Origin: Mytilus galloprovincialis
Taxonomy: Eukaryota > Mollusca > Bivalvia > Mytilida > Mytilidae
Direction of reading: 5' to 3'
DNA length: 64,000 nucleotides
NCBI RefSeq assembly: GCF_965363235.1
Contig: NC_134844.1
Coordinates: 15,606,646-15,670,645 of the forward strand
Part shown: one piece after another, positions 26,801 through 41,015 of the stretch
Layout of the letters: every line of letters begins with the position of its first letter
Numbering within the stretch: position 1 is the stretch's first letter
Translations under genes and position numbers: made by a program
The notes under the pieces: generated by a model
Databases searched by the model: none
What the model saw: only the letters and a program-made list of their open reading frames with translations
What the model was told of the DNA's origin: nothing

Positions 26801-29800
26801 AATGTGGCTTAATTGGTTGAGTTGCAGCTTAATTATGACATACTGCTATGTTAGACTGTATTTTTGAATGATTTATATCCATAGATAAAACTAATGGTCC
26901 ACAGGTTATATCACAACTACTTACTGTTGCACTATCAAAAGAGGATATAAAATCGCTAGAGGGAGGGAAGCTTCTATATCTCTCATCAATGATAGAATGT
27001 AATACAGATTCAAAAGAGGAATCAGCAAATTTACAAACTAAGTTAACTGAAATTCTTTTGAATTATGGTGCAGACCCCAACGATCACGAAGGTGATGACA
27101 TACCATTGCTAGCAGCATGCAAACAAAATAACATAGCGCTAGCAACACTATTACTAGATTCGGGAGCGAATGTTAATGTAAAAAACAGTGGAGGAAGTTC
27201 TATTCTCCATATTTTGTTTTCTGTTTTTTCGGACAAAGGTAAGGCTTGATATACGACTTTTAACTGTCTAATACCTGTTATGCAAACCATTTTTTTTAGA
27301 GTTAGCTAGTAATTTAGTGAAAGGTGACCATGTTCTTGTTCAATCTGTTATTACTTCAATTTTGTATTTTGTAATTTATGACAATACCGAATATGATTAA
27401 TTATCAGCTTTAACTTACCAAGTATAACGCAATAGCACAGAGGACCATGTTATCCACTCGGACGCAAATTATGCGTTTATCCAGCTATTTATGTTTCAGT
27501 TATTCAGTCGGAAACCAGGTTGAAATAAAACAAAAGAATCGAAGCTCTTTGTTAGAGAAGGCGATAAATGTTTACTGTATTGTTTACTATAGTGACAAAA
27601 TTTTTAAAAGTTAATCGAAACAAACAAAATTGCAATTTTCTTCTCAATTACGAGGTGTTTTATTTTAAAAACACCATTTGCATAAGTTTTCAATTTATCT
27701 AGTACATAGTTAAGCAGAACAATTAGACATCAAGTCGACGACATGGGTATCTTTCAAGTTGGATGAAGAAAATGCATAACCTCCGATTTTTATGAAAAAA
27801 TTACCACGGACGGAAAACATATCAATCTATTAGTTCAGTAATTTTCGTGTCTGCCCTTCCATTATGTGACTGAAGAAAAAATTCCAAAAAAATGGGTAAC
27901 AATTGTATCGAAAAGAGAAAATCGAGTGCACCTTTTTATGTTAGGGCGTGTTTGAGTTGAGTATTTTGTCTTGATATCGTACAAAGTAAGAATGTTTCAT
28001 ACATCGTCTCGCTAACACAAAAAAATCACAGTACTAAAAGATGAAATATATGGGTCAAGTGAAATACATATCTAATGAGTCACAAAAACTGAGAAGGTGT
28101 GTTCGAATAGCTATTTTTTACTGAAAGTACTTGACGACAGTCTTTCAAGTTGGATGATGAAAATGCATTTCTTCTAAAAATTCTAATTTTTTGTGTGTGA
28201 TTACTAGGGTTTATAGTCTTCATACACTAAACAAATCTAGTCTGCCCTTCCACGAAATATTTAATTAGAATTTTTTTTAAATGTTTATGAATTTTCGAAA
28301 ATTCCACCTGACAACCGATCAGACAATAGTTTTAAGTTGAATCAATGCAGACACGATTATTAACTGATGCTCATTAGCTAGTTGATACATTTGTCTTTTA
28401 AAATACAACTGACAAATAAGGATCGTAATGGTGCAATGTGGATAAATTTATCGGTTTCCAAGAGCAATATTGGTAGTGCGTCATCCCTACAATGGCTTCC
28501 ATTTCTACGATTGTGAAAATGAACTGGCGTAATGGGGAGATAATTTTGACGAAGTAGACTCCTGACTGTATTGGTATTCTATGTTATATTTGTTAACTTA
28601 TATTTGTCTGTTGGCTTTTATGAGGTTATTTTCTAATTTGATAAATGATCTAAATTAGTACTTTTTATGTTCTATATTCCCTAATATACCGATCAAATGA
28701 AGTTCAAATATTCACGTTTTGGATTAATCTGGTATATACACAGCTACTTTTGCATAGGTACTATTTCTGCACCCAGTACAACAAACATTTGAAATCAACT
28801 GTCGAAATGGCAAGAAGTTTTCTCCAAACGAACATTACATTGGACATACATTGTAGGGAAAGGAATTTGAAATAAAGCAACTATCTATTGAAGATATTAT
28901 AGAATTTCTTGACTTATTTACGTTAGAAGTAATATATAAATAACCACATAAAAGAGCACTTTGAACATATTTATATGTAGCAAAGAATTCACACACAGCT
29001 ACTTTTGCATAGGTACTACATATTTTAAGTACAGAAATAGTGCCTATGCAAAAGTGAATGTGTGTGTATTCTCTGCTACATATAAATATGTTCAAAGTGC
29101 TCTTTTATGTGGTTATTTATATATTATGTATGTCCAATGTAATGTTCTTTTGAAGAAAACTTCTTGCCATTTCGACAGTTGAGTTCAAATGTTTGTTGTA
29201 CTGGATGCAGAAATGTAGTTTCTTGTTAACATGTTACAACTGGAAGTAGATACGCTAACCAAATTCTTTTTTTTGCATGGCTATACCTAAATATTGGCAT
29301 GCAACCAATCCAGTGATGTGATAGGAAATATTGTTCTCTCTAATTCCAAATAAGGGTAAGAATGCTTGGTATTATTTGTTTATGTAAAAGAAATTTTGAC
29401 ATTAAAGGAGTTCCAAATAAAAGACTTATTTTTTTAATTTAATTTTCAATGGAACAAATATAACAGCTAGTAGAATTGTTTCTAGCGGAATAAAAAGTAA
29501 GGACATATTTCCAAACAGGAACTTATTTATATCATTATGCAAATGAGGAGATTTGGTATGATTGTTTATTATAATATTCTGTTAAGTGGAACACAACTAC
29601 ATTGACAAAGTCAATGGAGATATTATCTATATTTTCATTTTCATTTATGAAATTATCAACAAAACTTTTTAAATTTATATCTATAATTGTATAATATAAA
29701 ATATAATTTAACGTTGCGTTTCGAACGTTTTTAATTAGTTCACTGTGTTATGTGATGCCAGATTCATGAAATGTACATACAAAAGACCTTTCTGCTTGAA

Positions 29801-32800
29801 AATACAGCATTTTGTTATTCTGTTACGTCGATCAATTATCTACGCTCGGTATTATAATTTTACGTTTAAGAGCTTTTGAAAAATATAATCAGGTCATCAA
29901 ATACCGAAGTTAATTTTAACTTCAATAATTCAATTTTACAATTTGTTGTTTAACTTATTAGAGCTGGTCAGATCTAGATTGGTTTACTAATGTTTGACTC
30001 GGCTTAACAACAAGAAAAGAAACAATCGCATGGCCCATGCTTAAGCGCTTTTATATGTAAATAAAAACGACATTTACAACAAAAAACCATCGACTGACTA
30101 AAGACCGACTAACAACAGGAACATTAGAAAATGTTTCGCTTACAAACATGTTTTTTAGAGCTCAAAGCTTCCACTACACAGTGTAACAGCACAACTCAAC
30201 TCATATGCTTAGTATTCTCCAATTCCGTTTTCAATTTTATATTGTCAAAATTGCCGGATTGAAAGGTAAACAAAAAATATTATTGGGAGTCAATCATGTG
30301 TGTTATAGCTTATAACCGTCATATTATATATATAATTACCTCAAACAGGGGTTAACGTTTTGTAACTTTAACAACTGTACGGCCTTCAAAAATGAGAAAA
30401 GTCCATATCGTTTAGTCAGCTATACCTTTGTAAAAGGCAACTACATGCAAAATGTGAAACAATTCGACTAACGGGCTAATTTATGTACAATAACAGAATA
30501 TATATATATACAAAAATTGGCCATGTGTCTGTTTGTCTAACTGGTAATACTGTACCTTTCTTGACATGCTTAAAGAAAAGAAACTGCAGTTGGTTAGACT
30601 TTTGCTTGAAAGAGGTATACGTGTAGATATGGTTGACAAATCTGGACGATCTGCATTGTTTTTAGCCATTCAGACGTGTTCCGATGATCCAATTGATGAC
30701 CTCGATGAAATGGAAATCTATTCTCCAGCAAAAAAAATAGATTATAAATCATCCAGAGAAATTGTACTTGAGCTGCTTCAAAATGGATCAGATGTTAATT
30801 TACAAGATAACTCCGGAAACACAGCTTTAACAACGTTCTGTCACTCAGGTTAGTTTTTGTCTGTAAGCTACAAATGTTTTATCATTCATCATTTATCATT
30901 TTTATAGACGTTTTTCCATTCGCTGCATAATTGAAGCCATGTTTCACTTTTGTCAGACCCGTGACATTTCAATTCAGGTTCCAACATGTACATCGTGAAG
31001 TTTGTTTTCGTATACTAGTACTGTAGATCAAATTTTTTTCCGGATATCGTGTTTACCTTTTCTAATCCACTTTGCTGCTATTTAATCTATCGATTTATAA
31101 AATTCTTCGTTAATTGATCGATCACAGATTTACATATTCACGACGAATTTATATACACCTTATTTTTCTACTAAAAATCGCTTGTGAAAAGAAGTTGGTT
31201 AACAGTATAGTGTGATTACAGCCAATAAAAGTAAACACATCTTGATAGTCAACGAAATATTTGCACTACAATTAAATATGATTCTTATATGAAGCCCTAT
31301 TTTTCTTAAACCAGTATAGTTATGGTATATCTACTTTTTGGCTGTTCCGTGTTACGCCAGTCGTATTTATTATTCGACTTGAATGTCAAGTAAGGCATAT
31401 TCAATTTTTTTTAAAGTAGAACCAACCAACGTTTGACTGAGGCCAATCATTTCTTTTCTTATGCAAAAAAATAAACAAAACAAACAAACCAAATACATCC
31501 GTCCAATTCAGATATTTTTTCGATGTAAAATGTCATTAAAAAAAATCTGCGAAATCATGTTAATGACTTTGGCAATTTAGCAACTATACGTCTGTGTATG
31601 CTTCTGGTATCAAACATAAACAACAGACATTTGCAGGCTTCTTGTGTGCATCAGATGGTAATTAATAAAACAAAAGAGAGTGGGTAATTTTTAATTATTA
31701 ATATAATAACATGGTGTGTAAAACGTAACAATCATACAGTAGCGTGTATAAAGGGCTATGACGGTTGACAAAATTGGGCTATTCATGATATTAGAATGGA
31801 AATAAAAAATGGCAGTAGATATATTTTCATTTAATTTCATGAGTTTGACATCTATAGTCAATCATTTTATCCCGAGCGAATGCAAATTTTACAATACGAA
31901 CATAAAAACCAAATCCATTATTTAATAAAAACAAAGCTACATGTACGGCCTTTTATAATACGAAGAATTGGGCACATATTAAAGCTAATGATATCATCAA
32001 AACTACAAATTACAAAATTATTCTTATTCGTTAATGTTGTCATCGAGCAAAAGAAGATAGGACTGTTGTTATGACAATTTGAACATACCCGTAATCATCA
32101 TGTGTGACACAGATAGTCAAAGAGAACTTACCAGCTCGTTAAACGTTTGAGGGCATGCTATATTTTATACAAATTCTGTGGCAATTAAAAAATAAGACAA
32201 TATATACAATATCTCGTTTGTTTTAATTTTCAGGTTCCGATGTTTTTATAGGAGAAGCTCTCATACAAGCAGGTGCCGATCCAAAATCATGTGATAACAT
32301 ATATTGTTTACATTTTGCCGTAACAAATAGACAATTACGGAGTAGCACCGAACCCTGGGTTAATTTTGTTTGTCTGCTTTTGGATAAAGGAGCATATCCA
32401 AATGAGTTCAAAGGAAATGTATCAAATTTAATTGAAGTTACTGTAAAGAAAAATATACTCCTGATAGAGAAGATATTGAAGCACGGAGGGGATGTAAATT
32501 TTGCAGACAACACAAAAAGAACTGCGTTGCATTATGCCTGTATTATAAGTAAGATATTGACAATTTATACACGCATGTTCTATAGAAAAAAGTGTGCAAA
32601 TATAAAAAAGAAGATGTTGTATAATTGAGACAACTCTCTACAAGGGACCTAATGACACAGAAATTTACAACTAAAGGTCACCATACGGCCTTCAACAATG
32701 GACAAAGCCCATACCGCATAGTCAGCTATAAAAAGCCTCACAATGACAAAAGTATAACAATTCAAACGAAAAAAATAACGACCTGATTTATGTACCAAGA

Positions 32801-35800
32801 ATAAACGAAAACCAAATATGAAACACATCAACAAACGACTACTGAAGTACAGGCTCCTGACTTGAGACGGTGACCTTTGTCATTTTGTCATTTTGTCATT
32901 TTGGTCTCTTGTGAACAGTTGTCTCATTGGCAATCATACCATATCTTCTTTTTTATACATACATACAGAATGTGTGACGGTTTTTAGTTGTTTTTTGAAA
33001 TACATTTCAATATTTGTATCAGTATTGACAAATTTAAATTCTGTTTTGTAGAGGACAACAGAATAATAATGTAGGTAAACAAAAACTTATTGCAGATTTA
33101 TTTGCAGAAAAATACATTTTTGATTAGTTCACGATTAAGGGTTTGTAAAGTCTAAATTGCATTGATGTTCTCATATATAGAAATATAATGTGTTAAATTC
33201 ATTCACATTTAAACAAAATCATATTTCTAAATAGTGTTATAATTTCACAAAGTTAATATCTTTCCTCAAGTAAAGAAAATAAAAAAAATTAAAAAAAAAA
33301 CAATCAAATTGATAAAAAGAAATGAATTACTTTCGGAAAAAACAAAATTTTTATTGGAAAGATCGTATTATTATACTATATCAGACCAATATAGTATTTT
33401 CACCTATATTTGAAATTGAGAGAGGAAAATCAAGAAAAATGTAGTAACAATAACTCATATTTAAGATTCATTATTCAAAATCTCTTTTATTTCTGCGTGG
33501 AAGTAAAACTGAAATTAGAATTAATACATAATTTCTCATGTATGTACATTATAACAAACTCTAGTGGAAAATGTTGCATCATTACAACTGACATTTTTTA
33601 CTTACGTCAAGCAAATTGATATAACTTCTTTTAGAAAAAGGGAAAGAATAAGTTTTTAATTTTTTTGATTTTCAATTTCATGTTTATTGATGATGTCAAA
33701 TCAATAGCCAATATTTCAGTGATTTTTAGCATGGCATATATCAAACTCAACTTGCTAATTAGGAATATGAGCACAACTACGATGCTTTACTTCATATCTT
33801 GATCTGTCATTGGTATTGACACAGAAGGACGACTTCTTACTGGAAAATATGACAAACATTAAAACTTCAACTGTCGCGCTGTCAACTTCTCATTTATCAA
33901 CAGGAACGACATACCCTCTATACCAAAGAAACAAACAAATAGTCAAAACAGAACAAGCATACGACATGTCACAAGTCATTGATTTATTTCCAATAAAAAA
34001 ATGTAAATATTAACAATTTATAAATATTTATGTATTTGTAGAGAATGCGATGGATAGGGATGAAATAATTGATAAACTCTTGGATTTCGGTGCAGGTCTT
34101 AATTGTCCATCAATTACTGGAGAAAAACCACTAGATGTTTTAATGAAGAGTATGATACATGATTTAAGAAACAATTGCGATATCTGGGATAATCCAAACG
34201 ATCCATGTTATCAGAAATTTGTAGTTGATTTGTCCTCGTTCAATCGTTTTGTTAGTGGAGGGTGTGATTTAACTCCAGTTCAAGATCTTAAAACAGACAT
34301 GTTTATATCGTTCCAAAAATACATTTTTGAATGGTCAACGAATTTAATTGTAGAGAGGTTAGTTGATTTTAGATAATTATTGTACCTTTGTTTTCCCGTG
34401 TAGTTCTAATACACAACAGATGAGAATTATTATCATTCTAATTAGTTTATACACGCATACCATATCTAGTTGAAGAGGTATTGGGAGCTCGCTTTGATGT
34501 CATGTGTTTGACAGATCTAGAACGTTGTGTTTTAATTTATTTGTCTTTCTTTTCTTGTTTTGTCGTATTGACTAATATCAATAATCTCTTCTTATTAACA
34601 TCATTACATGTTATAAATATTTTTGATTTTCAAAATACTTCAAACGAACTGCCTGTCAATACTTTTTTTTCGCATTGCACAAGTCAATTTTTCTTTTACT
34701 GTTAATTGCGTTAAAACACTAAATCTATGGAACGTGTTTTAAAGAGAATGTCTCTGATGCATGATGTTTCATTATTAACTGTGTTTGGCCTTATAGAAGC
34801 TTTCAGTAACTGTGAATACTCTCAAATTATACTTTCGTGTTAACTTGACCTGTTGACACAATTTGTGTAATGAATTTCTGTTATTCAATGTTCATTATGT
34901 TGTGTAATATCTCTTCCCACAATTGTTTTATAAAATGTTTGTAAGATTCTAGTATAACGATAATCGTTAACTTATTATAAATTACTTCCGTACTCCTTAC
35001 AACAATATTATTATATTTAAATTTATCTGTGTGATTTCTCTTATTTTAGGCCATTTTTATCAAGGATAGATTTGTCTCTTTTTCACTCTTTTTTTAACTC
35101 TTGCTACATCTGTTGTATTAATACCTATTACTTATGGCAAGTTACATAGGTTCCTACATTTTGATATGTGTTTGTTTACTATTTTTTTATATGTCTCTAT
35201 TGATATTTTATAGTGTTTTTTTTTCAATTTTGTAATGGTACACTACTGTCTCAGGTTGAGGGTGAAGTTTGGAGCCTGCAAAAACGGTAAAACCAACTGG
35301 TTGTTTTTGCACCTGTCAGGAGCAAGTTGTTCAGTTCGGTGGTTGTTCTTTGTTTGTATGGGTCATATGTATTTCTTGTTTCTCTGGTTTTTATAGATGA
35401 TATCGTTTCGTTTGTTTTCCTTTTTGAGTTGTTTTACACTAGTCATTTTGAAGCCATTTATAGCTTTTTTTTGTATGTGAACCAAGGCAGCTTATTGAAG
35501 GCCGTACTTTGACCTACAATTGTTAACTCTCTATACAATTTGACTTACATGTTGGATTTTCTAATTACCTCTCATATCACATTTTCTTGCTTATAATCAA
35601 AAGTATAAAAACGTTTTATTATTTTTATCAATACGTCAGTGGTAAAATTGATAGTATTTGTGTAGATAGCCAGTTAATCGTACAACAAAAGTAAAAAAAC
35701 ATATCGAAAGTTGTTTGTATTGTCTCACATGTTCCATATTTAGAGGAGATATTTTGATGTAAAAAGTTAAAGGTCAATTAATTTGATGTTGGCGATTTTC

Positions 35801-38800
35801 TCTAATCTAATCTCTATATGTACTGTTGTTTCAAATATGGACATCAACATTGACAAATACATTAAGAAAAAAATAGACAACATGATAAGTGGCACAATGT
35901 TTAACCAAAACGCGATGTGTAAAACAAAGTGACCGATCATGCATGTTGATAGTATAACATAAAATGGCGAAAAATGTTTGCTATATACTGTGAAATTACA
36001 ACACATATCATGGACGATACAAATACCGACAATTAATAAAATGACTGACCAAGTGAATAGTGTTTCTTTTTCCTAGTTTGCGCTATATTTGTCTTTTTTT
36101 TACCTTAATCTTTTGTTTAAGTAAGAGTTTATTTGGTTCAATTCATTGCCATGTAATAAATTGAAAGAAACAACTTTTTTTCATTATATACCGCAAATTA
36201 TTTTATGGATAAATGCAATAACCATGCATATAAAACAACAATTTATGCCTTTGTTATCTTTCTTTTGTTTTGAGTGATTTCGTATTAAATCAAAACACAA
36301 TATGATTTCTTTTTGCATTTTAATGGCAGTTTGTTAACAACCTTAATGATTACTTTTGTTATCTTTTACAGCAACGATCGTTCAAATGAATCCGTTTTAT
36401 AAACTTTACTACAAACAGGATTGTTTGAAACGGCAGAATGTCTCATTCGTTGCGGTTGGCAGGTGGAACGTGAAAAATGGTTCAGTACTAACAAAATCGC
36501 AAATCTTCATGCATCAGGCATTGAGATCTGTGGAACATCTAGAATACTAGAGGTTCAAGATGGTCAAGACCGATTCAAAAAGTTTATTGACAAAAAAGAT
36601 ATAGGACCAATATCTTTGTCAATAATATGTAGAAAGACCATTTGACAGCAGCTTATTAAAGCATCAAGAGGGGCAGAGATTGAGACAAGGATAAACCTAC
36701 TTCCTATACCGTCGATAATACAATCATTCCTAGCCTTCCGTTATCTTCTCCAGGACTACGAAATTATAAAACTGCGAAAAAATCATAGGTATTAAAAGTA
36801 ATAGATTTAAAATACTAATAAGGACCTAAAAATATCATATGAAGTTGTTTTCCCTAATAATTTCTGTATATAGACTTTTGCGAGTTGTGATGTAAATAAT
36901 TTTAAAACAAAGATTGCTAAACATTAAAAAAAGTTGGATGCAACAGATACGTTATTTGAAATTTATTTGAATTTCACTTTGTTATATTTCTCCTCTTGTT
37001 TATACCTTTGCTGATCTGTTTTATGTGTTGTTTACATTTGTAGAATCACAGGTTGATTTAAATGATACGGTCGCAATCACGAATTTAACGATAAAAGACC
37101 GAAATAAGGATTATATCCGCTACATCAGTGTCTCAACTCGTTTTGTTTGTTGTGTTAACTACCTTGATTTGCCTTAATCGAGATTTAATCATCGGGAAAT
37201 TGGTTTCGCCATAGTTTGTCAGTAATAAGTTCAGCAATCTGAACTCTTAAACAATAACAGAATGCAGACAATATAGTCATAACACAGAAATATTTCCCGA
37301 ACTATTGAAAATGATAAGATTGCTTACACGAAATTAGTAATATTTTCCTTTTTTGTTGAAAAATAATTCGTTATTGATTTTTATTGTTATTTATGATAGA
37401 TAATCAAGATTGTGTGTTATTATGTACAACGTTATTGAAATAGCTACCTGAATAACGACTCTGTGTACAATTATTCCACGTAGAATAGTTAAGGTAGACG
37501 TCATTAATGGCCTGAGTATTAAAATGAAGTGAAAGAGACGGCACACAATAACTAAAAAGGCTATTTATGTCCAGTATTCAAACACTTTTAAAAAAAATGA
37601 GAATATTTCGATTCATGATAGTTAAATAAAGAAAATGTTAATAAAGCCAGTTACTGAAATAACTGGTTGAATAACCACTGATTACATACTTTTATTTTAG
37701 CTCTTTTTATTCCACAAGAGATAGGTAAGTTAGAAGTAATAAATGTCATGATTAAAAAGAAAATTTGAAAAGGTATCTCACAATACAATAATTTACAAAA
37801 TTGTGCGATTTTTATCCAAGTAAGGAATACAGTTGTGTTAAATTCCTTTAATGTATATGAGTTTTTCGTTTTGATATAAGATACACGCATTATTTTACAA
37901 AACGTTATTTTATCCAAGGTTATAGTTGTCTTTCTGATACTGATGTTCATCTTCCCCTTTTTGTTATTAATATTGTGTTTACATTGTGTCATCGATAAAA
38001 TGTTTTAGTTCTGTGTTAGTGTATTTGTTTATGTTAACATGTCTTTTGATTGAGTTAAGAAATTTCAATTGATATTTTATAACGTGTCTTTCTATGTTCT
38101 GATGATACATTCATGTAACTGCTCACGGAAGCGCCTGTTAAAACGTTCATACCCGCTGCATTTGTTTGCGCTTGTCCTGTGATTTTATCGTTATTTTTCC
38201 TGTTTAACTGGTTTTACACTAGTAATTTGTGGGCCATGTATAGCTTGCTGTTCGGTGTGTTGAAGGCTGTACTTTGACCTATAATGTTTTACTTTTTACT
38301 AACAGCGACTTGGATGGAAAGCTGTCCCATTGACACTTATACTGCATCTTCTTATGTCTACTAGCGAACAAATTCCTATACAAAAGCGATAATAAATACA
38401 ATATGCACATACAAAACAGAAATAATTCCAAATTTATTGTCAATGTTCTTGATATTATTGCCCATTATATTATATATTTGCTATGCGCGTGAAAACCTTA
38501 TTTTAATTAACGATAAAAATTTGCAATTGATAGTCCAAGTTCGTATATATCATATATTTAAACACATTAAGGAAAAAATATAGTTTGAAAAAAAATGATT
38601 TTTTAGAATAATTTTTAGCTGGCTATAAATTCAGATTTAGTCCACTATTTTGTACATACAAAAATGTCTGCATCACGTCAGGAATATTGCAGTTGTTATA
38701 CATTCGTTTGATATTTTAAGCTTTTGATTTGGACATTTTTATGCCCCACCTACGATAGTAGAGGGGCATTATGCTTTCTGGTCTGTGCGTCTGTGCGTCC

Positions 38801-40976
38801 GTCCGTCCGTTCGTTCGTTCGTCTGTCCCGCCTCAGGTTAAAGTTTTTGGTCGAGGTAGTTTTTGATGAAGTTGAAGTCCAATCAACCTGAAACTTATTA
38901 TACATGTTCCTGATGATATGATCTTTTTCATTTCAATGCCAAATTAGAGTTTTGGCCCCGATTTCACGGTTCACTGAACATAGGAAATGGTAGTGGGAGT
39001 GGGGCATCCGTGTACTGGGGACACATTCTTGTTTATTATAGACTTTTTGTTTAGGTTTTCCTTCGGAGTTCAGTATTATAGTTTTTTTTTAACCCTTTGC
39101 AAACATATTGAAGTCAAATATATATAAATATACTACAATAATTGTCCGCTGCGTACTGCAATGCTTGCAATTTTGCAATTGGGACATAGGCATATTTGGC
39201 GTCCGTCCGTCCTCCTCTCCGTCCGGTCCTGTTAGCGCTCTAACAGGAAAAATTGTTGTCAGATTTTTAAACAATTTATACTATAGGTTGATATCAGCAA
39301 TATCTCGGACAAGTTCGATAATGGTGTCCGACTTTAAAAAAAGTTATGTCCTTGGAAATATTCAATTTAGTGAAAATGGCCTCTATAGCGGTTGAAAATA
39401 AAGTGTTATTTTTAGTTTTGCCCTTGAACTTTTAATAGATAAAATATGTACAATTTTATCAATAAACTGGTTACATGCAAATATCTACTTTTTTTGTTTT
39501 TGGTTGAAAAAATTAACTGGTGATTGTTTTGTTGTGATTGATAATAGATGGTTAAAAGTAATATTTTGAAAATTATTGAAATAACTAATCGAATAACAAC
39601 TGACTGCACTATTTCATTTTAGTTCTCTTTATTCTACGAGAAATAGGTAAGTCAATGCTCATTAATTAGCTTTATAAAAAAGTGGAAAGACAACACACCA
39701 TGCAATAATTGAATAGAGATATAAAATGTATCAGCTTTACCTTTTTGATGTTATCAAATTGAAATTTGAACTGACGTCTTTCCATTCTCAATCCTTTATC
39801 GTATACTAATCAATAACACGTGCTGATAATTTTATATATCCATCACATCCGTTAAGTGCATTTAATTTGAAACTACCCCTTTGCAAATAAAAGCAAAACG
39901 GTCCCATTACAGACCAAAAGGCAACTTATACAGGGCTGTTATGCATAAAATGATGCACTAACTAAAATAGGCTATTACATATTTGTATGGCCCCGCAATA
40001 AAGTTGTAGGTGCCATATAGTTTTACCCTTGTCCGTCATGTCGTCATTCCGTTATTCTGTTATTCCACAACAAACCATTATACGGACCTTTATTAAACGA
40101 CTTCATATATTGGGCTGAATTTTGGTATGTAAGTTAACCAAGATGAGTTGCAGGTCAAGTTTAAGTTTTGTTCCGATCTGATAATTTTGGTGGAAATTAC
40201 AGGCTTTCGACTTTGATAAATTGTTGAAAATCACAATTATACGAACTTTTTTTCTAAACACCTTCATATATTGGACTGAATTTTAGTATGTGAGTTACCC
40301 ATGATGAGTTGCAGGTCAAGTTTAAGTTTTGTTCCGATCTGATAATTTTTGCAAAAATTACAGGCTTTGGACTTTGATAAACTGTTTCTATACGCCTTCA
40401 GATGTTGAACATATTTTTGATATATGAGGCTACCATCATGTTTTTGAGTCAACATGTGTTGTTGAAATTGCAGATTTTTCAACTTTTTGAGACGGGGCCA
40501 TTCGTGTCGTTTCGACACATCTAGTTTGTTCTTATAAATTCAAATACATTTCTGATGGAAAAAAAAACCATTAAATTTCAAGTTAATTATTACATAATGC
40601 ATTCCATGCATTTATTTATATTAATTTGAGTTTTAAAATCCTAAAGGAATTCTAGTATTTTATTTGCCATAAATGTCTTCGAACATGAAAACAAAATACT
40701 GCATTTAAATTGTTTTTTTTTTTTATATTGCATTGGTATGGTTGTATGTATTTAAAATTCTGCACAAACACACCAATTACATTTTTAAACATTGACATTT
40801 TGGTTAAAAAAGTGTAAAAAAATGATAGTGTTTATATTGATCCTGTTATTTGACCTCGTTCAGTAAAAATGACCTCTGATGATGTAATGGCCCTCGGCGT
40901 TGCCTAGTGTGCACAGCATTTTTTATGGGTTTTTTTAATAAACATAAACACATATTACAATCATTCCTTGAATAAA

Positions 40977-41015
<39 letters not shown>

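Noticed and set aside
28835..29182. ORFs on both strands with the same MNIFICS peptide
   Set aside because: Produced by the palindrome reading itself; no codon or splice support.
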